Shown: positions 1 to 6,429, numbered from the stretch's first letter. The stretch: 6,429 bases of DNA from Bacteroidales bacterium (GCA_029938505.1 JAOZUV010000090.1:1-6429); one strand, 5' to 3'. Notes: generated from the sequence alone by a model not told the origin. A program made the numbers and translations.

Positions 1-285
1 GGGACAGAATTGTATCCAGAATTTGCTCGCATCGCCGAAGAAGAGGGGTTTAAAGAAGTAGCCGTTGCTTTTAAAATGATTGCTAAGGTAGAAAAGGCAC
101 ACGAAGAACGTTATCGGAAACTTTACGAAAATTTAGAAAATGGTAATGTATTTGAAAGAGATGAAGTCTATGTTTGGAAATGTCGTAATTGTGGTTTTCT
201 TCACGAAAGTAAAAAAGCATTAAAAAACTGCCCGGCATGTAATCACCCACAGGCTTATTTCGAAATTGAATCAGTTAATTATTAA
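1..285 (+). CDS. rbr: Rubrerythrin, C-terminal part (5' end outside window)
   Basis: Rubrerythrin is a cytoplasmic non-haem iron protein that reduces hydrogen peroxide in anaerobes, using a diiron site in a four-helix bundle and a C-terminal rubredoxin-like FeS4 site. The frame is open from base 1, so the gene runs in from the left. The 94 visible codons are about half of a usual protein of roughly 190 residues. Counting from the first codon, the helix-bundle segment with the AEEEGF block comes first. It is followed by E31-x2-H34 in VEKAHEERY, the diiron ligand pair that matches Glu127/His130 of the Desulfovibrio protein. The rubredoxin-like domain follows, with C61-x2-C64 and C77-x2-C80 as four iron ligands. 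The other diiron glutamates would lie upstream of the window. A TTG at base 10 is not a credible start, because homology continues through it. The next gene starts 64 bases downstream on the same strand. Confidence 0.95.
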   Translation, partial: GTELYPEFARIAEEEGFKEVAVAFKMIAKVEKAHEERYRKLYENLENGNVFERDEVYVWKCRNCGFLHESKKALKNCPACNHPQAYFEIESVNY

Positions 286-309
286 GTTTTATAATTTTCT
301 GTATTTTTG
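266..309 (+). promoter_or_regulatory. Candidate promoter for the M13 peptidase gene
   Basis: Two overlapping signals lie between rubrerythrin and the peptidase. TATTTTTG at 302-309 fits the Bacteroidota -7 consensus TAnnTTTG exactly, but no TTTG lies at the proper distance upstream. TTGAAT at 266-271 and TATAAT at 290-295 form a sigma70-like pair with an 18-base spacer. TAATTTTC at 292-299 is a one-mismatch -7 element that could use the same TTG. Any of these would give a short leader before the ATG at 350. The region is very AT-rich, so chance matches are likely, and read-through from rubrerythrin is also possible. Confidence 0.3.
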
Positions 310-325
310 ACCAAATTCATAAAAC
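286..325. repeat. AT-rich imperfect inverted repeat
   Basis: Bases 286-297 (GTTTTATAATTT) pair with 313-325 (AAATTCATAAAAC), giving 12 base pairs with a single bulged C at 318 and a 15-base loop. Only one pair is G-C, so it is a poor intrinsic terminator and has no T-tract after it. The loop contains the TATTTTTG promoter-like element, so an operator role is possible but unsupported. Chance is a real alternative in sequence this AT-rich. Confidence 0.3.
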
Positions 326-349
326 ACAAATTATTAATCAAACCTAAAT

Positions 350-2383
350 ATGATGAAAATTAAAAGTCTAATAATTTACAGCATTGCTGTATTACTTTTT
401 GTTGGCTGTGCTCAAAAAACAAGCACTCCGGCTATCGATAAAAATAATATGGATTTCAGCATTAAACCAGGTGACGATTTCTTCCGTTTTGCAAATGGAG
501 GTTATTTAGCTACTCTCGAAATTCCAAAAGATAAATCAACTTATAATGTTTTTAGCATTTTAAGAGAAAATGTTGACGTAAATATTCACAATATCTTAGA
601 AGAAGTTTCTCAAATTAAAGATGCTGAATACGGTACAGCTACTCAACAAATCAGTGATTTTTATTTTACTGGTTTAGATATTGAAAAAATTAATGCTGAT
701 GGTGTTTCACCATTAATGCCAGAATTTGAAAAAATTGACAACATTCAAAACATGGACGACTTCCTAGAGATAATCGTTTATATGCACTTACATGGGTTGA
801 ATCCTTTGTTTGGTGGTGGTGTTGAACAAGATTTAATGAACAATACAGTGTTTAGATATTATTTGGCTCAGGCCGGATTAGGTTTGCCTGATGTTGGTTA
901 TTATACCAATGATGACGAACGTTCCATAGAAATTCGAGAGGAATATGTAAAACATATTGAGAAAATGTTTGTTTTAGCTGGCAAAGATGAATCTGTAGCA
1001 GCTGACTGGGCTCAAAAAATATTTGACATTGAATTATTCCTTGCTCAAAACTCGAAAACACGTTTGGAGATGAGAGACATGATGGGTTTATATAATTTAA
1101 GATCGGTTGAACAACTTCAAAAAGAAATACCAAACTTCAATTGGACCGCTTATTTTGAAAAATTGAGTGATAATGATTTTGGCGATATGATCGTAATGTC
1201 ACCAAAATTTTTCACTGGATTAGGCAATTTGCTTACTGATACTCCTCTTGAAAACTTGAAAGTATATCTAAAATGGACTTTACTAAATCGCTCAGCTAAT
1301 TACTTAAGTGATGATATTGTAAATCAAGATTTCCAATTTTATTCTGCTTTCTTATCAGGAAGTGAAAAGATACAAGACAGATGGAAACGAGTTACACAAA
1401 CTACCAATGGTATGTTGGGTGAGCTTTTAGGACAATTGTATGTGGATAAACATTTTCCACCATCATCCAAAGAGAAGATGACTAAATTAGTTACCAATCT
1501 TAAATTGGCTTTAAAGAAACGCATTGAAAATGTGGAATGGATGGGCGATGCTACCAAAGAACAAGCTTTGGCAAAACTCTCAACAATGAAAGTTAAAATT
1601 GGTTATCCTGATAAGTGGGAAGATTATTCAAAATTGGAAATAAAACGCGATGCTTATGTTTTAAATATCCGTCGTGCTAATTATTTTGGAGTTCAGAAAA
1701 ACCTTAAAAAGTTTACCAAGCCAATTGATCCTGATGAATGGGGAATGAATCCTCAAACAGTAAATGCAGGATATCATCCTATTAAAAATGATATCACGTT
1801 TCCTGCCGGAATTTTACAACCTCCTTATTTCAATCCAGATGCAGATGACGCTGTAAACTACGGTGCTATTGGAGTTGTGATTGGTCATGAAATGACTCAC
1901 GGATTTGATGATAAAGGAAGATTATTTGACAAAAATGGGAATATGACTAATTGGTGGACCGCAGAAGATGCGGAAGAATTCAACAAACGTACTCAATTAT
2001 TAGTCGAACAATACAATGAGTTTAAAGCAACTGAAGATGTTTTTGTTGATGGAAAATTAAGTTTGGGTGAAAATATTGCCGATTTTGGTGGTTTAACCAT
2101 TTCTTTAGAAGCTTACAAAATGAGTTTAGAAGGCAAAGAACAACCAGCAAACATTGATGGATATACCGATCTTCAACGATATTTTTTAAGTTATGCTACA
2201 ATTTGGAGAGGTAAAATCCGTGAGAAAGCACTCATCCGTAAGGTAAAAGAAGATGTTCACCCTTGGGGCGAATATCGTGTAAATGGAGCTTTATTTAATG
2301 TTCCTGAATTTTACGAAGCCTTTGAAATTAATCCTGAAGATGAACTTTATCGCACAAAGAAACAACGACCTATTATTTGGTAA
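350..2383 (+). CDS. pepO: M13 family (neprilysin/PepO) zinc metallopeptidase, lipoprotein
   Basis: This is a zinc endopeptidase of the M13 family, which cleaves oligopeptides outside the cytoplasm. Residues 1-20 form a lipoprotein signal: K3 and K5, a hydrophobic stretch, then FVGC with the lipidated Cys20, the only cysteine in the protein. No acidic residues follow directly at +2 to +5, so the surface-export signal known in Bacteroidota lipoproteins is not evident, and a periplasmic-facing anchor is likelier. The M13 N-terminal domain begins near residue 35 (KPGDDFFRFANGGY). The catalytic domain carries N472-A473, the zinc motif H513-E514-x2-H517, the third ligand E574 in ENIAD with D578, and H637 and R643 near the C-terminus. 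Spacing matches neprilysin closely (41 residues from Asn to the first zinc His). It ends in the typical IIW. The 677-residue length is normal for the family. Start: ATG-ATG at 350/353, with no Shine-Dalgarno site. Oddities: NAGY where NAYY is usual, and HPWGEYRVNG where HSPGxYRVNG is usual. The gene symbol is by family only. Confidence 0.95.
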   Translation: MMKIKSLIIYSIAVLLFVGCAQKTSTPAIDKNNMDFSIKPGDDFFRFANGGYLATLEIPKDKSTYNVFSILRENVDVNIHNILEEVSQIKDAEYGTATQQISDFYFTGLDIEKINADGVSPLMPEFEKIDNIQNMDDFLEIIVYMHLHGLNPLFGGGVEQDLMNNTVFRYYLAQAGLGLPDVGYYTNDDERSIEIREEYVKHIEKMFVLAGKDESVAADWAQKIFDIELFLAQNSKTRLEMRDMMGLYNLRSVEQLQKEIPNFNWTAYFEKLSDNDFGDMIVMSPKFFTGLGNLLTDTPLENLKVYLKWTLLNRSANYLSDDIVNQDFQFYSAFLSGSEKIQDRWKRVTQTTNGMLGELLGQLYVDKHFPPSSKEKMTKLVTNLKLALKKRIENVEWMGDATKEQALAKLSTMKVKIGYPDKWEDYSKLEIKRDAYVLNIRRANYFGVQKNLKKFTKPIDPDEWGMNPQTVNAGYHPIKNDITFPAGILQPPYFNPDADDAVNYGAIGVVIGHEMTHGFDDKGRLFDKNGNMTNWWTAEDAEEFNKRTQLLVEQYNEFKATEDVFVDGKLSLGENIADFGGLTISLEAYKMSLEGKEQPANIDGYTDLQRYFLSYATIWRGKIREKALIRKVKEDVHPWGEYRVNGALFNVPEFYEAFEINPEDELYRTKKQRPIIW

Positions 2384-2400
2384 GGCTAATCGATTTACAT

Positions 2401-2433
2401 AAAAAACCCATGAATAAATTCGTGGGTTTTTTT
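2401..2433. terminator. Bidirectional intrinsic terminator between convergent genes
   Basis: A 14-base-pair stem forms between 2401-2414 and 2419-2432, with one G-U wobble (2411/2422) and a TAAA loop. The left arm is A6-CCCA and the right arm TGGG-T6, continuing as a T-tract to 2433, so both strands read as stem plus U-run. It lies 17 bases after the peptidase stop codon and about 86 bases beyond the dmsC stop on the opposite strand, so it can serve both units. The rest of the 2384-2518 gap is AT-rich, and I see nothing else in it. Confidence 0.85.
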
Positions 2434-2518
2434 ATTTAGTCAAAAATCTCTCATCATAAAAAAACTAATATTTACTCTTCTCATTCTTTTTTCTACAACT
2501 CAGAAAAGTAATAAGGTT

Positions 2519-3382
2519 TTAAACTCCTATCCTAAAATAAGATTGATAAAACATCATTCGACCAATAAACTCTTGAGAGATTAGTGCTAGTAATAAAAGC
2601 ACTCCAAGTAATGAATTAAAATCCAATCGGGTTGAATTTATATAAATAAATACTAAGAATAATGCCAGCAAAAAAAGAATAATTGTTCGGGCGATGAACA
2701 AAGCAAAATACATCCCTTTAGTGAATGAAATATTTTCAATTCCTACAGAATCAAAACTCGACAACTTATAGTGATGAAAAGCATTTGCGCCTATTTGAAT
2801 TAGAAGAAAAACGAGAAGAATCAAGATAAGTGATTTCATTTGAAACACATTGCTCCACATTCCAATTCCCTGTACATTCATAAAAATGGGTGATATAATT
2901 GCAAACAAAATCACACTGAAGAAAAACGAAATTGGCGTATACCAAGTATCCCAGGATGGAACTGTTTCGATGGTGTAAATACGTGACATAGAATAAATAA
3001 ATACAATTCCTGCTATTAATGAAATAATCAAAATTGTATTTAGCATCCATATTGGAGATATAAATATCCACCTTACTACAAACAATGCTACGACTGATAT
3101 TAGCAAAAATCCAAGACTAAGGATTTCTTTACTAATCCATGAACCTGCAAAATTGTTTATAGAATTAGGCGCATTCATTGGTTTCCCTAAATGTAAAAAC
3201 GAAATGATACCGGCAATCCCCAATAAAAAAAGAATTAATATTTCAGGTGACTTCCACCAAACACTAAACGAGCCCTCTGTATTTGGATATACAAAATGTA
3301 AAAAACTAAACAAGAGTAATATCCCCACACTAAGTTGAGATATCAATGTGAAAAATATAAGTGACCATTCGTTATTATGCAT
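2519..3382 (-). CDS. dmsC: DMSO reductase-type membrane anchor subunit DmsC
   Basis: This is the integral membrane subunit that anchors the reductase and oxidises menaquinol, passing electrons to DmsB. It has no haem. The 287 residues equal the length of E. coli DmsC. The start MHNNEWSLIFFTLISQLSVG is typical of the family. About eight hydrophobic helices are visible, near residues 8-31, 44-63, 83-104, 109-131, 148-167, 183-203, 222-248 and 256-273. H64 in LHLGKP and E86 in SWISKE keep the 22-residue spacing of E. coli His65 and Glu87, which are tied to menaquinol binding; the alignment is mine, by eye. The conserved C-terminal EFIGRMMFY block is at 271-279. The ATG at 3382 overlaps the end of dmsB by 8 bases and sits behind a strong Shine-Dalgarno site, which fixes this start. 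It is the last gene of the operon. This is a DmsC-type anchor, not an NrfD/PsrC-type one, judged by motifs and length. Confidence 0.93.
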   Translation of the reverse strand: MHNNEWSLIFFTLISQLSVGILLLFSFLHFVYPNTEGSFSVWWKSPEILILFLLGIAGIISFLHLGKPMNAPNSINNFAGSWISKEILSLGFLLISVVALFVVRWIFISPIWMLNTILIISLIAGIVFIYSMSRIYTIETVPSWDTWYTPISFFFSVILFAIISPIFMNVQGIGMWSNVFQMKSLILILLVFLLIQIGANAFHHYKLSSFDSVGIENISFTKGMYFALFIARTIILFLLALFLVFIYINSTRLDFNSLLGVLLLLALISQEFIGRMMFYQSYFRIGV

Positions 3383-3998
3383 GTCTTACCTCCTCCATAT
3401 TTGAAACTTCAGGATTTTCATTAGCTGCACGCTTGGCATCTTTATGCGCTTTTATAAGTATGGATGGCTGTGTAAGATCTGGTTTTGGTAATGGATAAAT
3501 ATGGGCTTCTTCTCCGTATTTTTCTCTTAACTCATCATAATCACCAAAGTCGAAAGCTCGCATTGGACAAGAGTCAACACATGTTGGATTTTTGCTTTCA
3601 TCCACATAATCAGCACACATATCACATTTTGTCATCACTCCTTTCGATTCATCAAATTGTGGTGCTCCATACGGACAAACCCATGCACAATACTTACATC
3701 CAATGCACTTATCAGCATCAATCAGCACAATTCCATCTTCCCTTTTATAGAGCGCATTAGTTGGACAGTTTTTAACACAAATAGGGTCTTCACAATGATT
3801 GCAGGCCATGGAAACATTATAAGCATATACATCCGATTTCCAGGCATTATTTTGCTGAATCCAATCACCACCTGTTACCTCATAAACCCGACGCCAATTC
3901 ACTCCCAAAGGTGAATCATTTTTGTCTTTACAAGCAATTTGACAAGTTTTACAACCCGAACACATACTCGAATCAAAATAAAAAGCTAATCGTTTCAT
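3375..3998 (-). CDS. dmsB: DMSO reductase-type iron-sulfur subunit DmsB
   Basis: This is the electron-transfer subunit that carries electrons from DmsC to DmsA through four [4Fe-4S] clusters. It has no signal peptide of its own; in E. coli, DmsB is exported together with DmsA on the DmsA Tat signal. Its 207 residues closely match E. coli DmsB (about 205). All sixteen cysteines are present in four groups: C13/16/19/23, C66/69/74/78, C98/101/104/108 and C125/128/140/144. No ligand is replaced, unlike relatives that hold a [3Fe-4S] cluster. CIGCKYCAWVCPYGAPQ (98-114) is the most recognisable block. The 63-residue tail after C144 is cysteine-free, with a PLPKPDLTQPS segment. The ATG at 3998 overlaps the dmsA stop by 4 bases (ATGA), behind a clear Shine-Dalgarno site. 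The 3' end overlaps dmsC by 8 bases. Similar ferredoxin subunits serve tetrathionate, polysulfide and other reductases; the adjacent dmsA and dmsC favour the DMSO reductase class. Confidence 0.95.
   Translation of the reverse strand: MKRLAFYFDSSMCSGCKTCQIACKDKNDSPLGVNWRRVYEVTGGDWIQQNNAWKSDVYAYNVSMACNHCEDPICVKNCPTNALYKREDGIVLIDADKCIGCKYCAWVCPYGAPQFDESKGVMTKCDMCADYVDESKNPTCVDSCPMRAFDFGDYDELREKYGEEAHIYPLPKPDLTQPSILIKAHKDAKRAANENPEVSNMEEVRHA
3388..3396 (-). promoter_or_regulatory. Strong ribosome binding site of dmsC
   Basis: On the minus strand GGAGGAGGT lies just before the dmsC ATG at 3382, with 6 bases between AGGAGG and the start codon. It sits wholly inside the 3' end of dmsB, where the same bases encode the Met-Glu-Glu-Val of its last seven residues. 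It decides the dmsC start and implies translational coupling. Confidence 0.8.
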
Positions 3999-6406
3999 GC
4001 TCCACCCTCCTTATATTTTTCAGCTTCTGCCATAATTGTATGTTGTGCATTTCCAAAAGCAAAGGGAGTCCATCGCTCTGAAGTAAGAACATTTACCGAA
4101 CCACCCATATCAATTCCTTTTTCGTTTGGTTTCCACCAGGCTCCTTGTGGGATGGCAATTACACCAGGCATAATCTTTTTCGTGATTCTACAAGCCAAAG
4201 CTAAAGCCCCTCTATCATTATATACTTTTAATTTATCACCATTTTTAATTTTCCGTGCATTGGCATCAATAGGATTTATAAAAATTCGTTGAGGAAAAGC
4301 TTCCATCAACCAATCATTATTATCATGGGTTGAATGCACACGTGGCATATAATGTGGTCCTATAACTTGCAAAGGATATTGCTTCGCTTCTTCTCCAAAA
4401 GGACTCTCCCACTCTTGAATATATTTAGGAATTGCAGGGATTTCTTTTGGATCATTTTTCTCAAACATCTCTTCACAAAAGATTTCAATCTTTCCAGATG
4501 GAGTTCTCAATGGATATTTTTCAGGATTTTTTCTAAAATCAACAAAAGCAATTTCAGGCTTCGTCACTTTTTGAGTATAAAGTCCTGAATTAGCTTTTTC
4601 CATTTCGGCTAAGGAAGGCAAATCAGGAAACCGACTCTCACGATAGATCTGCATGAGCTCTTCCACCCATTCTTTTTCATTTTTCCCTTCGGTGAATTCT
4701 TCTTTCAGTCCAATCTTTTCAGCAATATCAGCACAAATCTGATAATCACTTTTAGTCTCCCATGGTGCATCTAAAATCTGAGGCTGCAAAATCAAATCAT
4801 CCCCATACTTCCAACCATCTTCAAATCCCCAAGTTTCGAATTGGGTACAAGCTGGCAATAATAAATCAGCATACATGCCTGTAGGAGTCAAAAAGTTATC
4901 CTGAACAGCGAAAAACTCAACCTTCGATTCATCTTTCATGATTTCAACAGCTTTATTTAAATTTCCATGCTGATTGATAATCGCATTGGAAGCCACTGCC
5001 CAAATCATTTTAATATTTGATTTTAATTTTTTAGTATTTACCAAACCTTCTTTTTCGGTAAGTTCCGTTCCACGGACAACTGCTTCAGACCAAAGAAAAG
5101 TCGGGATTTTTGCCCTAACGGGATTTTTCAATGTTGGGAACACATTCCAAAATGGGCCTCCATCATCAGCCTGCAAAGCAATGCCACTAGCCCAACCACC
5201 TGAAATGCCAACATTCCCAGTGATGGCTGCTAATACACAACCACCCCTAACAACTTGCTCGCCATAAGCCCTACGCTGCATTCCATATCCTTGATAAAGC
5301 ATGGCGGGTTTTGCATTTGCAAACTCCCTCGAAATCCTTATAATAGTCTCGCTTGGGATTCCTGTAATTTCTTCAGCCCATTCAGCTGTTTTTGGTTGTT
5401 TATCTTTTATTCCTAAAATATAATCTTTATAGGATTCTTCATTTTTTAATCCTTCGGGCATTTGCGAAGCATCAAAACCCTGACAATGCGTTTTTACAAA
5501 ATCTTTATCATATAAATTTTCTGTAATCATCACATAAGCCATGGCACTCATAAAAGCCATATCTGTACCCGGTCGGATGGGTACCCACTCATCAGCCAAT
5601 GAAACTGCAGTTAATGTCATGCGGGGATCAATACAAACCAATTTAGCTCCGTTTTCTTTGGCTTTTTGAAGATAATATTCGCTATTGGTTCCATCACGGG
5701 TTTCGGAAGGATTCCAACCCCACATAAGGATGTATTTTGTATTCAGCCAATCTTGTCGCTGATTTCCTGTTACTCTTGTTCCGTAAACAGTGGGAGTGGC
5801 TCTATTAATACATGCCCAACTATACGAATTATAATAACCTAAAGCACCCCCAAATAAACTCATCAGTCTATCGGCAGGCCATTTGCCATTTATTTGCGAA
5901 TAACTCCCTGTTCCGTACGGAATATAAAGAGCTTCATTGCTATATTTTTCTTTTATACGGATGAGATTTTCAGCCATCAGATCCGTAGCTTCGTCCCATG
6001 AAATTCTTTCAAATTTTCCTTCACCCCTTTTCCCGATTCTTTTCATGGGGTATTTTAAGCGATCTGTGTGATTTTGGCGATGACGATATCCTCTTCCTCT
6101 AAGGCAGGCTCTTAATTGGGGATCATCAGGATTATCCGTTGGACGATCATCCGTTTCAATTTTAGTGATTACACCATCTTTAACAAAAACCTTCAGCAAA
6201 CATCGCCCCCCACAATTATGAGATGGGCAACCTACACGTACCATTCGCTCGACTGAATCAAATGTTTTTACCATTTCTTTCACTTCTTTGGCAGTCATCA
6301 GTTTACCAATGAAAGTCCCACTTAGTACGGCTCCGCCTGAAAGCATTGCGCCCCACTTCAAAAAATTCCTACGCTCCATCCAATTAAATTTGAATTTTTC
6401 CTGCAC
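3995..6406 (-). CDS. dmsA: DMSO reductase-family molybdopterin catalytic subunit DmsA, Tat-exported
   Basis: This is the catalytic subunit: a bis-MGD molybdenum enzyme that reduces a terminal acceptor (DMSO or another S-/N-oxide by family; the true substrate is not readable) outside the cytoplasmic membrane. A twin-arginine signal (E11-R12-R13-N-F-L-K) comes first. Next is a [4Fe-4S] site, C60-x4-C65-x3-C69 with C101 in RACLRGRG. The stretch RLKYPMKRIGKRGEGKFERISWDEA (116-140) is close to E. coli DmsA. S196 in NSYSWACI is the likely Mo ligand, by alignment to Ser176 of E. coli DmsA. MGD-binding blocks follow: MWGWNPSETRDG (228-239), IDPRMT (259-264), TDLLLPA-like YADLLLPACTQFE, and a C-terminal dinucleotide-binding domain ending near FGNAQHTIMAE. 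The 803 residues suit the family (E. coli about 814). The start is GTG at 6406, with an in-frame TGA at 6425-6427. ATG at 6379 (794 residues) is an alternative; neither has a Shine-Dalgarno site. First gene of the dmsABC operon in this window; no maturation chaperone is seen. Confidence 0.93.
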   Translation of the reverse strand: MQEKFKFNWMERRNFLKWGAMLSGGAVLSGTFIGKLMTAKEVKEMVKTFDSVERMVRVGCPSHNCGGRCLLKVFVKDGVITKIETDDRPTDNPDDPQLRACLRGRGYRHRQNHTDRLKYPMKRIGKRGEGKFERISWDEATDLMAENLIRIKEKYSNEALYIPYGTGSYSQINGKWPADRLMSLFGGALGYYNSYSWACINRATPTVYGTRVTGNQRQDWLNTKYILMWGWNPSETRDGTNSEYYLQKAKENGAKLVCIDPRMTLTAVSLADEWVPIRPGTDMAFMSAMAYVMITENLYDKDFVKTHCQGFDASQMPEGLKNEESYKDYILGIKDKQPKTAEWAEEITGIPSETIIRISREFANAKPAMLYQGYGMQRRAYGEQVVRGGCVLAAITGNVGISGGWASGIALQADDGGPFWNVFPTLKNPVRAKIPTFLWSEAVVRGTELTEKEGLVNTKKLKSNIKMIWAVASNAIINQHGNLNKAVEIMKDESKVEFFAVQDNFLTPTGMYADLLLPACTQFETWGFEDGWKYGDDLILQPQILDAPWETKSDYQICADIAEKIGLKEEFTEGKNEKEWVEELMQIYRESRFPDLPSLAEMEKANSGLYTQKVTKPEIAFVDFRKNPEKYPLRTPSGKIEIFCEEMFEKNDPKEIPAIPKYIQEWESPFGEEAKQYPLQVIGPHYMPRVHSTHDNNDWLMEAFPQRIFINPIDANARKIKNGDKLKVYNDRGALALACRITKKIMPGVIAIPQGAWWKPNEKGIDMGGSVNVLTSERWTPFAFGNAQHTIMAEAEKYKEGGA
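4006..4012 (-). promoter_or_regulatory. Strong ribosome binding site of dmsB
   Basis: On the minus strand AAGGAGG is followed by 7 bases and then the dmsB ATG at 3998. It lies inside the last codons of dmsA. Together with the ATGA stop-start overlap it indicates coupled translation of dmsA and dmsB, and fixes the dmsB start. Confidence 0.8.
6290..6406 (-). other. Twin-arginine (Tat) signal peptide of DmsA
   Basis: Codons 1-39 of dmsA encode a charged n-region, ERRNFLKWG with the arginine pair at residues 12-13, a hydrophobic stretch at about 18-34, and a plausible cleavage site after the alanine of KLMTA (residue 39). Glutamate replaces the usual Ser/Thr before the two arginines. The cleavage point is an estimate. 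If translation starts at the ATG at 6379, the peptide is nine residues shorter and the Tat motif is still intact. Confidence 0.75.
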
Positions 6407-6429
6407 TAAAATTAAGAAAATAATTCAGA

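Noticed and set aside
852..1133. Minus-strand open frame of 93 codons inside the M13 gene
   Set aside because: It is antisense to a well-supported conserved protein, resembles no family I know, and has no supporting signals.
1339..1557. Minus-strand open frame of 72 codons inside the M13 gene
   Set aside because: Shadow of the peptidase coding frame; no recognisable domain.
2450..2500. Possible tiny minus-strand peptide of about 14 codons (MRRVNISFFMMRDF) between dmsC and the terminator
   Set aside because: Too short, no ribosome binding site, and expected by chance in AT-rich spacer.
2766..3338. Open frames on both strands inside dmsC (2766-3071 minus, 3153-3338 plus)
   Set aside because: They overlap the conserved DmsC frame and have low-complexity, unrecognisable translations.
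3485..3914. Two plus-strand open frames inside dmsB
   Set aside because: They are antisense to the sixteen-cysteine ferredoxin frame; their His- and Ile-rich content comes from complementing its codons.
4334..5267. Plus-strand open frames inside dmsA (4334-4588 and 4974-5267)
   Set aside because: Antisense to conserved molybdopterin-domain coding sequence; no family resemblance.
1..6429. Search for tRNA, CRISPR array, insertion sequence, transposase or phage signals
   Set aside because: Nearly the whole window is taken by four conserved genes; no spaced direct repeats, terminal inverted repeats or RNA-gene-like segments were seen by eye.

Overview
The window reads as a piece of an AT-rich, Bacteroidota-like chromosome from an anaerobe or facultative anaerobe. 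This is inferred from three things: the low GC, a lipoprotein gene with no Shine-Dalgarno site but a TAnnTTTG-type promoter element, and the gene content (rubrerythrin, an M13 lipoprotein peptidase and a menaquinol-dependent molybdoenzyme). I cannot name a genus from sequence alone.

Layout. Positions 1-285 (+) hold the C-terminal half of a rubrerythrin, cut by the window edge. After a 64-base gap with promoter-like elements, 350-2383 (+) encodes a complete M13 (neprilysin/PepO) zinc metallopeptidase with a lipoprotein signal. A strong A-stem-T hairpin at 2401-2432 lies in the 135-base convergent gap and can end transcription from both sides. On the minus strand, 6406 down to 2519 is a compact three-gene operon, dmsA-dmsB-dmsC. 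It encodes a Tat-exported molybdopterin oxidoreductase, a four-cluster ferredoxin-like subunit and an eight-helix membrane anchor. The genes overlap by 4 and 8 bases. No gene-free stretch exceeds 135 bases.

How the parts work together. DmsC should oxidise menaquinol in the membrane; the His and Glu tied to quinol binding in E. coli DmsC are both present with the same spacing. Electrons then pass through the four [4Fe-4S] clusters of DmsB, and the single cluster of DmsA, to a molybdenum bis-MGD site where a terminal acceptor is reduced outside the cytoplasmic membrane. DMSO or a related S-/N-oxide is the default guess, but the substrate cannot be read from the sequence. Rubrerythrin (peroxide reduction) fits an anaerobe's oxidative-stress defence. 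The peptidase has no evident functional link to either.

Nothing here looks like an undescribed system. The points most worth checking are strong Shine-Dalgarno sites that appear only at the two internal dms junctions, the uncertain dmsA start, and small active-site variations in the M13 peptidase.
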